A DNA stretch of 64,000 nt from Pseudomonadales bacterium. Lineage in GTDB: Bacteria; Pseudomonadota; Gammaproteobacteria; Pseudomonadales; DT-91. Every line of letters begins with the position of its first letter. The stretch's first letter is position 1. A model generated the notes under the pieces. That model was not told the DNA's origin. It did no database searches and saw only the letters and a list, made by a program, of their open reading frames with translations. The DNA is taken from positions 1 through 64,000 of the forward strand of contig JABSRQ010000020.1 in assembly GCA_013215055.1 (NCBI GenBank), written 5' to 3'. The translations under genes and the position numbers were made by a program. Positions 51,414-61,799 of the stretch are shown here, piece after piece.

Positions 51414-52619
51414 ATGAAAAAGTTTTTCCTTCTTAGCCTATGTTCTTATACTTTGGCCATGCCACTATGTGCAGAAGAAAGCTCAGAGTTCACTGAAAAA
51501 GAAAAAAAGAAAGACACATACCGTGTGCAGGAACCTGCCGATAAAATTTATCTGGACACACTTTCCTTTAAACTGGGGCTTTCACAAACCAGCCCCGATA
51601 TTCGCGAAACTAACGGTAGCATCGCGGGTATAGCAGCCCCTGAGGAGCAAGGCACAACATACAGCCTCAGCGCGGTATTCAATAATGAATATATGCCCTT
51701 TTTAAAACCCTATATTGAATATGCACGCATCAATTATGATGACAGAAACTTCAGTATCTATAGCCTGGGACTTAGACATGACCGCTTTATTAACGATGCA
51801 CAATCCTGGGAATGGTTTATTTCAGGAGGATTAGGTCGTGGTTATTCTCACTGGACCAACAGCCCTGCCCCCGCGGCGGCTTCAGGTGTAGCCGGTGATG
51901 AAAGTGTTACGGCCACGTTTCAAACCGGTTTAGATTGGTATTTCACACCCAGTTGGGCAATAGATATGACCCTGCGTTATGACCTGTATGATATGGATAC
52001 CACCGTGGTACAAAACTCTCAGGTCACCACCATCAGCGATGGTGAATCACTCAGCGCCTTAGTGGGCATCGTTTATCGCTTTGGTCAGCGCAGCCGCCAA
52101 GATCAACGAGATAACGATGGTGATGGCGTACCTAACTATCTGGATCGCTGTTCCAACACGCTAGAGAACGTGCCGGTGAATGGTAGAGGCTGCCCACAAG
52201 AAAGCTTTATGTTTAATCTGTCTTTTGAATTTGCTCAATTTAAAGTTGAGAATATGGTGGATAAACCCAGCTTCAAAGTGGTCGAGTTTTTACAAAGCAA
52301 CCCGGAATACTCCGTGCATATTAATGGTTATGCCGATAATACAGGCGGCACCGTGGTTAACAAAAAACTCTCTTATCGTCGTGCTAAAGCCGCTGCAGAT
52401 AAGTTAATCGAAAACGGTATTGCCTCTGAACGTTTAAGCTATGAAGGCAAGGGCCAGAAATACCAGTGGACCGATAATGACAGCAAGGCTAGCCGTGAAC
52501 AAAATCGCCGTATAGAAGCCATCTTCTATAAAGCCGGCTCACGCTCGTCCCTCATTGAACGTAGAGAAGAAAAGCCTGTAACCGTTGTAACACCCGCCAA
52601 GACTGAAACTCAGGAGTAA
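51414..52619 (+). CDS. OmpA-family outer membrane protein with type 3 repeat
   Basis: A 401-aa protein with signal peptide (MPLCA/EES cleavage likely), an N-terminal beta-barrel of about 200 residues (strands such as FKLGLSQTSPDI, TYSLSAVFNNEY, FISGGLGRGYSHW, LSALVGIVYRFG), a calcium-type repeat DNDGDGVPNYLDRCSNTL with VPVNGRGCP, and an OmpA-like peptidoglycan-binding domain: VHINGYADNTGGTVVNKKLSYRRAKAAAD with the key Asp, and REQNRRIEAIF with the key Arg. It anchors the outer membrane to the wall. It is the second gene of the locus and ends 5 bp before the giant lipoprotein gene, so the two are cotranscribed. Confidence 0.9.
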   Translation: MKKFFLLSLCSYTLAMPLCAEESSEFTEKEKKKDTYRVQEPADKIYLDTLSFKLGLSQTSPDIRETNGSIAGIAAPEEQGTTYSLSAVFNNEYMPFLKPYIEYARINYDDRNFSIYSLGLRHDRFINDAQSWEWFISGGLGRGYSHWTNSPAPAAASGVAGDESVTATFQTGLDWYFTPSWAIDMTLRYDLYDMDTTVVQNSQVTTISDGESLSALVGIVYRFGQRSRQDQRDNDGDGVPNYLDRCSNTLENVPVNGRGCPQESFMFNLSFEFAQFKVENMVDKPSFKVVEFLQSNPEYSVHINGYADNTGGTVVNKKLSYRRAKAAADKLIENGIASERLSYEGKGQKYQWTDNDSKASREQNRRIEAIFYKAGSRSSLIERREEKPVTVVTPAKTETQE

Positions 52620-52624
52620 TCGCC

Positions 52625-55600
52625 ATGCCATTAAAGACGATTTTTCTCGCTTTATTCTGCAGCCTTTTTTTATGGGGCTGTAGCAATAAAGAAGGGGCAC
52701 TATTTGCCGTAACCAATAACGGCACGCTAACCATAGAACCCGGCACAAGCAGCATTCATAAAGGCACAACCCAGGCCTATAGAGCCTTTATGATTGATAA
52801 AGACGGTGTGCGCAGTGAAGTCACCCATGAAGCCGTTTGGGTCTCCAGCAATGCCCCCATTGCCAGTATTGATGATACGGGTTTAGCGACAGCTTTAAGC
52901 GCTGGGAAAACACAGATAAAGGCCAGCTTTTCTAGCCTGGAGGCACAGGCTGATTTACAGGTATTTGAACAGGCCATTCAATCCATCAGTGTATCCCCTG
53001 CAGAAAGTCTGTCCTTGGTGGGGCTGCAAAATCAGTTCACCGCAACGGCAGTCTGTGCCGATGGTTCTCAACAAGATGTGACGAATTTCTCTACCTGGAG
53101 CTCAGCTAACCCAGCCATTGCGACCATTGGCAGTGATGGTATATCTACAGCTGTTGCACCCGGTATAAGCAATATTATCGCCAGCTTTAACAATGCATCC
53201 GGCACGGCACAGTTAGCCGTCAGTGAATCTGCCCCCAAGGCTTTAATACTGCAAGCTAACCCACTCGTACTTCCCCTGGGCAGCAGTGAGAATATGCAAG
53301 CCTTGTTAATACTGGAAAATAACCGACAAATTGATGTGAGCGAACAAGTCAGCTGGGACATGCTTGATAGCAGTATCGCCACGGTAGACAATAACAGCGG
53401 CAATAAAGGTTTTATTGAAAGCAAAAAAATCGGAACCACCACGGTAAATGCCAACTTAACCTTTGCCGGATCAATATTCACAGCCAATGCCTCCGTCCAA
53501 GTAAGAAGCGCCGAGGGATTAACCCTTACCCTCAATCCCCAAAGTTTAACCTTAGCCAAAGGCGCCACAGGCCAATTCCGCGTATTTGCCCAATTTGGTG
53601 AAAGCAGCACTTTTGAAGTAACCAACGATGCCAAGTGGTTGGTTGAAGATACCAACATTGCAAGCATTGGCTACACCGGTAATAACGGCGGTCTGGCCAC
53701 AGGATTAAATACAGGTAGTACACGCATACAGGCCAGTTTTGCTGGCAAAGATATTACTGCAGAGCTTATTATCAGCGATGCCCTGATCACCCATATACAA
53801 ATCACCCCCAGTCGTCTTTCTTTAGCCAAGGGCACCAGTGCACAATTAAATGCCAAGGCATATTATAGCGATGGCAGCTCCACAGATATCACTTCCCTTA
53901 GCAGCTGGGTTTCAGCCTCACCGGCCATACTGCATATTGAAACGGGCACTACCGATGCAGGCCTTGCCACAGGTGTTAGCGAAGGTTTAACACAGGTCAA
54001 AGCCAGCTATTTGGGTTTTGAAAGCACGATTGCAGCCACTGTCACCTCCAATGTCATCAAAGATTTACAAATTACGCCACAAAATGCCGAAGTGGCTAAT
54101 GGATTAAACATAAGCTATCAGGCCAGCGCCATTTATAGCGACGGCTCTGTGGTTGATGTCACGTTGGATGTCGCATGGGCATCACTTGACCCCGTCATTG
54201 TCAGCATCATAAGTGGTGGTTCCAACAGCGGTTTGGCTACCGCCCATACGGTAAACCATACCAGCATAACCGCTACGTTTGATGGCATCACCCGCAGCAC
54301 AGACATCACCGTGACTAATGCAACAGTTGCCAGTCTCGACATAGAACCCACCAATATCACCACCGCTGCTGGCATCATCACACAATATTCAGCCTTTGCC
54401 ACATTAAGCAACGGCCAACGACTCGATGTGAGTCGTCAGACTTTTTGGAGCAGCTCTAAAACCGACGTCGCCGAAATTATTGCCACAGGTACTCAGGCAG
54501 GTTTGGCTACGGCTTTAACTGCTGGCACCACTGAAATAACTGCAAGTTTTTCTGGCCAGATGGCAAGCACACCATTAACCGTGACAGATGCAAGCATTAT
54601 CCAGCTAATGATCGCGCCACTGAATACAGAAATCATCGTCAGTACCACGGCACAATACTCGGCCACGGCAATATTAAGCGATGGCAGTCAACACGATGTG
54701 ACTACACAAGTCAGCTGGACAACAGAAAATCACAGCATTGTCCAGATCGATAGCCTTGGCCTTGCAACCGGTCTCAGCAAAGGCTCTAGCAACGTTATAG
54801 CCAGTTATATCGATTTAAATCTTAGCGCTACCACAACACTCACCGTGACAGGGCCAGAAAAACCTCTTTCATATATAGACCTGAATCCGGTATCGGCCAC
54901 CGTCTTAATTAACAGTACAAAACAGTATACCGCTACCGCCGTTTTTGAAGACGGCAGTAAACAGGATGTGACGGATGATGTGCATTGGTCCAGTGCCAAT
55001 CAAAGGCTCGCCATTATTAGCGGTACTGGCTTAGCTGTTGGTGTGAGTGCGGGGGTGACTAAAATACGGGCAAGCGCCACCTATTTTGGCATCAGCTACT
55101 CATCACAAATACAGCTAACAGTAGAGGCTCCGACGGCTGTTATTACTGCCATACAAGTGTTGCCCAATGATACCGCCATTCTTATAGGTGCAAGCCAGAG
55201 CTATATAGCCGAGGCAGTTCTTAGCAGCGGAGTGAAGATTGATGTGACAGATCAAGTCATCTGGACATCGTCTGATAACAGTGTTGCCAATATCAATAGC
55301 GATGCTATCGCTAAAGGGCTGAGCGACGGCGTTATCACCATCAGTGCTGATCTTACTTATGCAGGGAGTGATTACCATGGCGAAGCCCAATTAACCGTCT
55401 TATCCCCCAGCATTACTATCGATAAAATTGTATTAGAGCCCTTTAACAGCCGTATTATTGAAGGCGATACACTTGGCTATAGTGCGACAGCTTATCTTAG
55501 TGACAAAACTGAAGTTGATGTAAGCAGCTATGTTATCTGGCAAAGCAATCATCCTGAATTTTCCACTATAGAGATGAATGGAGACGCTACGGGTATTGCA

Positions 55601-58600
55601 GAAGGTAGCAGCGATATTTCTGCCAGCTTGTTATATCAAGGTCTGACTTATAACAGTGAGCGGGCAGTTTTAACCGTCGTTGCAGCCACCACCGTGAATA
55701 ACATTGTTGTAACACCTAGAAATAAACATATTCAGGTAAAAGAGACCCTGCAATATCAGGCCTATGCTCTATTAAGTGATAGTAGCATTGTAGAAATACA
55801 CAATGGTAGTGGTGTTAACCTTATTTGGTCTGCAGATAACAGCTTGGTCAACATTAATACTAACGGCCTAGCTCTAGCTACAGATGCAGGTATCTCCCCT
55901 ATCACTGCAACTGTTACCTACAACAGTCAAACCTATAGCAACAGCACTGAATTAACGATTGCCTCCCCGCCAGCAACAATTACTGAGATTCAAATCACAC
56001 CGGCAGTCAGTCATATTTTAATCGGCACAACACAGGCCTATAGAGCGACCGCCATTCTCACTGATGGTACTAAGCTGGATATTACCGATGAATCCACCTG
56101 GACATCTAATAATGAAGCTGTAGCTACCATAGATAGCTCAGCAATTGCTACTGCTAACAATGCAGGGCAGGCCGATATAACGGTAAATTTCAGTAATGAA
56201 ACTGGTAATTATTCATCCACCGCTAGTCTAACCGTACTGCCATTAGCGATAACATTGAATAAAATCGTCATTGAACCTTTCTCCATTCAATTACTGGAAG
56301 GCCATACACAGCAATACAAAGCCATTGCCTACCTCAGTGATGGCAGTTCACAAGATATCACTCAGCATGTTAACTGGCAGTCTTCGTTCCCATCCATTGC
56401 CAGTATAGATATCGATACAGGCATGGCTACAGCAATTGCTGCCAACGCTGCCGCTACCGAAATCACCGCCACATTAGATTATGACGGCCAGAGTTATAAT
56501 AGTGAGCGAGCCGCCTTAACTGTAATAGCCCCTGCAGACATACAAGGTATTGTTATAGGGCCTCGCAATGCCAATATATTAGCCTCAATAACACAGCAAT
56601 ATGTGGCTTATGCGATATTGACTGACTTCTCTCAGATTGATATTACTCATGTTGTAAGCTGGAGCAGTAGCGCATCTCAATTTGCAACTATAGATAGCAC
56701 GGGTCTGGCAACAGGTATCAGTGCCGGTGATACAACTATTAGTGCTGACTATAGTGAGGGTGGATCTAACTTCAGTGATGGGACGCTGCTCACCGTAGAG
56801 GCTTCCGCCATCACCATTCAATCAATGAAGGTCACGCCGCCCTCAGCCTCAGCTTTGGTTAATGGTTATCAACAATACAGAGCTGACATTACCTTATCCA
56901 ATGGAAGATCTGTTGATGTCACCAGCAATGTCACCTGGACAGTAGCTGAATCAACAATCGCCAGCATTACCCAATTAGGACTTGCCAAAGGCTTGGCTGA
57001 AGGTAAATCAGAAGTCATTGCAACGTTTGTTTACCAAGGAGAAATGACCGATGCCAATACTCTCTTTACTGTCATAGCACCCACAATTGAAGACATCAAA
57101 ATTGCACCACATAAGGCGATGATTCTTAAAAATGATGAGCAACAGTATATCGCCACGGCCCTACTCAGTGATGGGACAAAAGTCGATATTACACAGATGG
57201 TTAATTGGAGTAGTAGCAATACGGCATCCGTAAATATTAACAGCAAAGGTATTGCCACAGGCACGGATGTAGGCCTCAGTGATATCAGCGCAAAATTAAG
57301 CTACGAGGGCAGCGACTATGACAGTAATATTGCAAAACTGACGGTGATCAATGCTATCAACAACATTCAAATCACACCGAATGCGCCTACGATTGTAGAG
57401 GGCACCACCCAGCAATTTACCGCAACGGCAATTTTAACTGACTTAAGCCAGGTTGATATTACCGATCTGGTTTACTGGAAAGTGGTAAATTTCAACATCG
57501 CAAGCATCGAACAAACGGGTCTGGCTACTGGCATACTTGCCGGCACTACAGATATTACTATCGCTCTTAGCTATCAAGGTACGGAGTATAACGATACTGA
57601 AACCCTGCACGTTCAAGTAGCACCCGTGGTTGATGATTTTTACATCACCCCAGGAACTAACAATATACTTGTGGGTGAATTACATCAGTTAACCGCCACC
57701 CTGGTCTTCGACAATGGCACTACACAAGATGTTACCGTTGAGGCCAGCTGGGTTTCCGATGATACAACTATCGCGCCCATGCAAAATAACCAAGGCCTGG
57801 TTTTTGGTTTAGGTGAAGGCAGCACTCATATCAACGCCTCCATCAATATTGATGGCAATACTCATACGGCTACGGCCAGTATAGATGTCCGCACACTGCC
57901 CTTATTCCCCAACATCATCATCGAACCCTCATTTGTAAACATGCCCGCTGGCACAACAAAACAAATGCGCTCCTATGTCGTCACGGATGATGGCACACGT
58001 TATGACACCACCCATATTTCACGGTGGGCCATGGGAGATGAAAGCATTGCAGAAATCAGCGCAACAGGCCTGGTGACGACTCATAAAAAGGGCACTACCA
58101 TCATCAATGCAAGCATTGAAAACCAAGGAACAAGCGCCAATCTTTATGTAAAAGAACCTGACTCGGGCCTGGATTCGGTTAAATTTACGCCTACCCAATC
58201 CACGTTATTAATTGGCGATACACAGCAATTTACCGCTACAGCCTTTTTGAATGATGGCACTCAAATGGATGTTACCGATAATGCCAATACACAATGGACA
58301 AGTTTTGATACGGACATTGCCGACTTTATCAGCACAGCAGGTCTTTTAACGGCTATCAGTCAAGGCACGGTAACAACTAGAGGATTCTATACAGCCTCAC
58401 CCAACTGGATGGGTAACTCCAAGGTTGTGGTGAAAACACCTGATTTAGCCATTGATGAAATTATCATTGTGCCGGAAGACGCGCTACTGCTTTTAGGCAC
58501 CACACGACAATACCGCGCCTATGCATTGATGTCTGATGGTACACAAGTTGAAATAACCCAAAATGCCGCCTGGTCGGTGGCTAATAGCCTGATTGTTGAA

Positions 58601-61600
58601 CCTCAAAATACCACAGGCTTGTTATTAGGACGCTCCATTGGCTCAACCTCTGTAAAAGTGGTTTACGATTATCAAGGCACAGCATTCAGCAGCGAAACGC
58701 AGATCTTTGTTATCGATAGCGCACCTAGTTTCCTGGAAGTTACACCTGCACAGCAAACCTTGTCGGTTAATGAAAGCCATCAATACACGGCCATATTACA
58801 TATGGAAAATGGCCAAATACTGGATGTCACAGCCACCTGTGTGTGGGCTGTTGATGAAGAGACTCGCGCCCATATCGACAATACCCCGGGTAATACAGGT
58901 CTATTAACCACGCTTGCGGTGGGTGATGTTATCGTCACTGCCAACTTCAAGGGCCAGCTGGCTCAAACCGCCAAACTCACGGTCAGTGATGCCACGGTTG
59001 CCTCTATCCAGGTCACCCCCGCCGATGCGATATTCCCACAGGGCTCACGTGAGACCTATACGGCCATTGCTTATTATTCCGATAATAGCTTTAAAGATAT
59101 CAGCCATCAGGCCGTGTGGATTAGTGGCGATACAGGCATTGCCGATGTGCATATAGAAACCGACCGGGAAGGCGCTATTGTCACCGGCATCGACGCGGGT
59201 ACAACAACCATTACCGCCCGCTATCAAGGCCAGGAGAATACCGTACCGGTAACAATCACAGCGGCCACGTTAGATACAATCATCGTAACGCCCCTGAACG
59301 CCGTCAGGAATCAAGAAAATAGCCTGCAATATACCGCCACGGGCATCTACTCGGATCTATCGACGGCCGATATCACCGATGCGGTTACCTGGTCCAGCTC
59401 TGTCACTGATGTTGCCCGCATTGAAGACACAGGCCTGGCTCATACCCGCAAGCTTGGAGAAACCCAAATTCAAGCCTCATTAGAAACTGAAACCGGCACG
59501 ATTAGCGCGGCAACCACGTTAACCGTTATTGCCCCTACATTATTGCAATTGCGTATTGAACCACAGGAAATATTGGATCTTCCCGTGGGTAATATCAGGC
59601 AACTGACGGCCTATGCCCTGCTCCAGGAAGGCGAATACATCTATGAACTAGACGTAAGCCACGCCTCTGTTTGGTCATCAAGTTCACCGGATTATGTGAG
59701 CGTGAGTAATGCGGATAATCACAAAGGCCGGGTTCAAGCCTTACAACAAGGCTGTGTAACTATTTATGCAAACTATGAAGGTGTAGAAGCCGAGGCCTCC
59801 GTATGCGCCAGCGCGGCCGAATTACTATCCATAGATATCACCCCAAAGGATCAAAGCATTGCCACTCATTCCAGCTTGGAATATAGCGCTTCGGGTACAT
59901 TCAGCGATGACAGGATTGAAGATATCACCGCCGATGTCACGTGGATCAGCGATAACTCGGCCGTGGCGACCATTAATGAAAATGCCCTGGCCGAGGGTAT
60001 TACCGAGGGTACCACAACGATTATCGCCAGTTATCAGGGCATAACGACCTCAACCTCGTTGACGGTCACCGGCGATCCCATCACCCAGATGTGGATCACC
60101 CCCTATACCGGCGAATTCCCGGTAGGCACGCAAGGGCAGCTCAGAGCTCACGCCCTATTTACCAGCGGTTCTCAAAGAGACGTCACCGATGAGGTTGAAT
60201 GGCTTTCACAAACCCCAGCCACACTCTATGTGAATAACAGCCCAGGATCTAAAGGTATAAGCGAAGCACTGGCTGTGGGTCAGGCAGATGTTATTGTCAC
60301 TCATAAAAACTATGACGATGTTAACTTGGGCCCAATTACCGCTGAATTTACCATTACCGCAGCGAGCCTAGTGGAAATTCAGGTTCTGCCTTTTAATCAA
60401 GAAATGTCCAAGGGGCTGCATCAACAATACATCGCTATCGGAAAATACAATAATCAAACACACCATGTGCTTAGCGATCAAGTCGTCTGGCACAGCAGCG
60501 ACCTCAATACGGCGTTTATTAATCATTCGGGCATGCTTAGCGCCAGAACAGAAGGCACGGCGACCATCAGCGCCAGCCTGGATGGCGTCACCGGTCAAAC
60601 AGAGGTGACCGTCACTGCCGTAGCCGTTAAAAGCCTGAGCTTAAGCCCTTATGAAGAAAGCTTACATGTAGGCACTCATCTGTCATTAAAGGCCATCGCC
60701 GTGATGACGGATAACAGCATCGAAGATGTCACGTTAGACAGTCAATGGATGAATAACAGCCCTTCTATTCTTGGCTTAACCGATATCGGTGACGATAAGG
60801 GCCAAATACAAGGCTTAACCACAGGTACGGGGAATATTGCCATACGTTATGCCGAAACCAGTCAGGCAAAAATATGGCAGGCGAATTCAGATTATATCGT
60901 CTCCGAAGATGCAACAGCACCCACTGGCATTCGCATTGAACCGGACAATATCAGCTTGCCTGTAGGCACTAGCCGCCTCTATAAAGCCTATGCTATTTAT
61001 CCTGACTTCGAACAAGACATCTCCGATGATGTGAAATGGAAATCGTCCAGCCAAAATGTAGCCTCCATCAATGCCCAGGGAGACATAAAGACCCACAATA
61101 CTGGCGCAACCACCGTCAGTGCGGATTGGAACGAGATGAACATGCGTGGGGAAACTAATCTAACGGTTATTCCTGCAACCATTGATCATATAGAAGTCAC
61201 ACCTGTAGATGTGGTACTGGATTTGGCTGAGAGCCATAGATATCTCTGTGAAGCGGTGATGAGCAATGGCGATAGATATGATATCACCAAGGATGTTGAC
61301 TGGACCTCATCCGATAGGCTGGTTGCGACCATTATCTATGCAGGCATTGATACCGGCAAAGCCTTTTCATGGGGATTTGGGCAAACAACCATTACCGCAC
61401 GTTACGATAATGCAGGAGTGATATTGGAAGACAGCGTGCCATTGAATGTCACGCCAAAATCACTGCTACGCATAGACATAGAACCAGCGTCACACACAAT
61501 GGCTGTTGATAATAAAAAGCAGTTCCAGGCTTTTGCTGTTTATCAAAGCGGCGCCAGGATTATTGTCACCGTTTTAGCCACATGGGATAGCGCCAATAAA

Positions 61601-61732
61601 GACATAGCTGTTGTTGATAACGGCGGAATCTTTAAAGGCCGCGCTACAGCAGAGGCTGCTGGAACCGTTCAGATCCAAGCCACCTACCACAATGTCACAG
61701 GCTCAGCGGAATTAACCGTCACGTCGCCTTAG
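52625..61732 (+). CDS. Giant lipoprotein with about 33 Ig-like (Big_2-type) domains
   Basis: A 3035-aa protein with a signal peptide and lipobox LFLWGC (Cys19, followed by Ser, suiting outer-membrane sorting). The whole mature part is a chain of ~90-residue bacterial Ig-like domains. Each shows the same pattern: (I)xxI.I.P....l..G.t.qy.A.a...DGs..DvT..v.W.SS....a.I...GlatGls.G.t.I.As. I count 33 by the DVT..W signature (for example DVTDDVHW, DITDAVTW, DITKDVDW). Domains are diverged, not identical. There is no T1SS signal, LPXTG or autotransporter barrel at the C-terminus (ends ELTVTSP). It probably forms a long surface rod or adhesin with its OmpA-like partners. RBS is the GGAG at the end of the upstream gene. 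Confidence 0.93.
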   Translation: MPLKTIFLALFCSLFLWGCSNKEGALFAVTNNGTLTIEPGTSSIHKGTTQAYRAFMIDKDGVRSEVTHEAVWVSSNAPIASIDDTGLATALSAGKTQIKASFSSLEAQADLQVFEQAIQSISVSPAESLSLVGLQNQFTATAVCADGSQQDVTNFSTWSSANPAIATIGSDGISTAVAPGISNIIASFNNASGTAQLAVSESAPKALILQANPLVLPLGSSENMQALLILENNRQIDVSEQVSWDMLDSSIATVDNNSGNKGFIESKKIGTTTVNANLTFAGSIFTANASVQVRSAEGLTLTLNPQSLTLAKGATGQFRVFAQFGESSTFEVTNDAKWLVEDTNIASIGYTGNNGGLATGLNTGSTRIQASFAGKDITAELIISDALITHIQITPSRLSLAKGTSAQLNAKAYYSDGSSTDITSLSSWVSASPAILHIETGTTDAGLATGVSEGLTQVKASYLGFESTIAATVTSNVIKDLQITPQNAEVANGLNISYQASAIYSDGSVVDVTLDVAWASLDPVIVSIISGGSNSGLATAHTVNHTSITATFDGITRSTDITVTNATVASLDIEPTNITTAAGIITQYSAFATLSNGQRLDVSRQTFWSSSKTDVAEIIATGTQAGLATALTAGTTEITASFSGQMASTPLTVTDASIIQLMIAPLNTEIIVSTTAQYSATAILSDGSQHDVTTQVSWTTENHSIVQIDSLGLATGLSKGSSNVIASYIDLNLSATTTLTVTGPEKPLSYIDLNPVSATVLINSTKQYTATAVFEDGSKQDVTDDVHWSSANQRLAIISGTGLAVGVSAGVTKIRASATYFGISYSSQIQLTVEAPTAVITAIQVLPNDTAILIGASQSYIAEAVLSSGVKIDVTDQVIWTSSDNSVANINSDAIAKGLSDGVITISADLTYAGSDYHGEAQLTVLSPSITIDKIVLEPFNSRIIEGDTLGYSATAYLSDKTEVDVSSYVIWQSNHPEFSTIEMNGDATGIAEGSSDISASLLYQGLTYNSERAVLTVVAATTVNNIVVTPRNKHIQVKETLQYQAYALLSDSSIVEIHNGSGVNLIWSADNSLVNINTNGLALATDAGISPITATVTYNSQTYSNSTELTIASPPATITEIQITPAVSHILIGTTQAYRATAILTDGTKLDITDESTWTSNNEAVATIDSSAIATANNAGQADITVNFSNETGNYSSTASLTVLPLAITLNKIVIEPFSIQLLEGHTQQYKAIAYLSDGSSQDITQHVNWQSSFPSIASIDIDTGMATAIAANAAATEITATLDYDGQSYNSERAALTVIAPADIQGIVIGPRNANILASITQQYVAYAILTDFSQIDITHVVSWSSSASQFATIDSTGLATGISAGDTTISADYSEGGSNFSDGTLLTVEASAITIQSMKVTPPSASALVNGYQQYRADITLSNGRSVDVTSNVTWTVAESTIASITQLGLAKGLAEGKSEVIATFVYQGEMTDANTLFTVIAPTIEDIKIAPHKAMILKNDEQQYIATALLSDGTKVDITQMVNWSSSNTASVNINSKGIATGTDVGLSDISAKLSYEGSDYDSNIAKLTVINAINNIQITPNAPTIVEGTTQQFTATAILTDLSQVDITDLVYWKVVNFNIASIEQTGLATGILAGTTDITIALSYQGTEYNDTETLHVQVAPVVDDFYITPGTNNILVGELHQLTATLVFDNGTTQDVTVEASWVSDDTTIAPMQNNQGLVFGLGEGSTHINASINIDGNTHTATASIDVRTLPLFPNIIIEPSFVNMPAGTTKQMRSYVVTDDGTRYDTTHISRWAMGDESIAEISATGLVTTHKKGTTIINASIENQGTSANLYVKEPDSGLDSVKFTPTQSTLLIGDTQQFTATAFLNDGTQMDVTDNANTQWTSFDTDIADFISTAGLLTAISQGTVTTRGFYTASPNWMGNSKVVVKTPDLAIDEIIIVPEDALLLLGTTRQYRAYALMSDGTQVEITQNAAWSVANSLIVEPQNTTGLLLGRSIGSTSVKVVYDYQGTAFSSETQIFVIDSAPSFLEVTPAQQTLSVNESHQYTAILHMENGQILDVTATCVWAVDEETRAHIDNTPGNTGLLTTLAVGDVIVTANFKGQLAQTAKLTVSDATVASIQVTPADAIFPQGSRETYTAIAYYSDNSFKDISHQAVWISGDTGIADVHIETDREGAIVTGIDAGTTTITARYQGQENTVPVTITAATLDTIIVTPLNAVRNQENSLQYTATGIYSDLSTADITDAVTWSSSVTDVARIEDTGLAHTRKLGETQIQASLETETGTISAATTLTVIAPTLLQLRIEPQEILDLPVGNIRQLTAYALLQEGEYIYELDVSHASVWSSSSPDYVSVSNADNHKGRVQALQQGCVTIYANYEGVEAEASVCASAAELLSIDITPKDQSIATHSSLEYSASGTFSDDRIEDITADVTWISDNSAVATINENALAEGITEGTTTIIASYQGITTSTSLTVTGDPITQMWITPYTGEFPVGTQGQLRAHALFTSGSQRDVTDEVEWLSQTPATLYVNNSPGSKGISEALAVGQADVIVTHKNYDDVNLGPITAEFTITAASLVEIQVLPFNQEMSKGLHQQYIAIGKYNNQTHHVLSDQVVWHSSDLNTAFINHSGMLSARTEGTATISASLDGVTGQTEVTVTAVAVKSLSLSPYEESLHVGTHLSLKAIAVMTDNSIEDVTLDSQWMNNSPSILGLTDIGDDKGQIQGLTTGTGNIAIRYAETSQAKIWQANSDYIVSEDATAPTGIRIEPDNISLPVGTSRLYKAYAIYPDFEQDISDDVKWKSSSQNVASINAQGDIKTHNTGATTVSADWNEMNMRGETNLTVIPATIDHIEVTPVDVVLDLAESHRYLCEAVMSNGDRYDITKDVDWTSSDRLVATIIYAGIDTGKAFSWGFGQTTITARYDNAGVILEDSVPLNVTPKSLLRIDIEPASHTMAVDNKKQFQAFAVYQSGARIIVTVLATWDSANKDIAVVDNGGIFKGRATAEAAGTVQIQATYHNVTGSAELTVTSP

Positions 61733-61744
61733 CCCCACACACAA

Positions 61745-61767
61745 AACAGGGGCTAAAAGCCCCTGTT
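61745..61767. terminator. Hairpin between convergent genes
   Basis: A perfect 10-bp stem AACAGGGGCT/AGCCCCTGTT with a 3-base loop, 12 bp past the giant gene's stop codon and 32 bp before the end of the convergent acyltransferase gene. GC-rich stem fits a terminator, though no T-run follows. Confidence 0.7.
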
Positions 61768-61799
61768 CAATCCATCTTAAAGGTACGGCAATAACGTAT

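Noticed and set aside
53068-54411. Long reverse-strand open frames within the giant lipoprotein gene
   Set aside because: They mirror the codon pattern of the Ig-like repeats; no start signals or homology.
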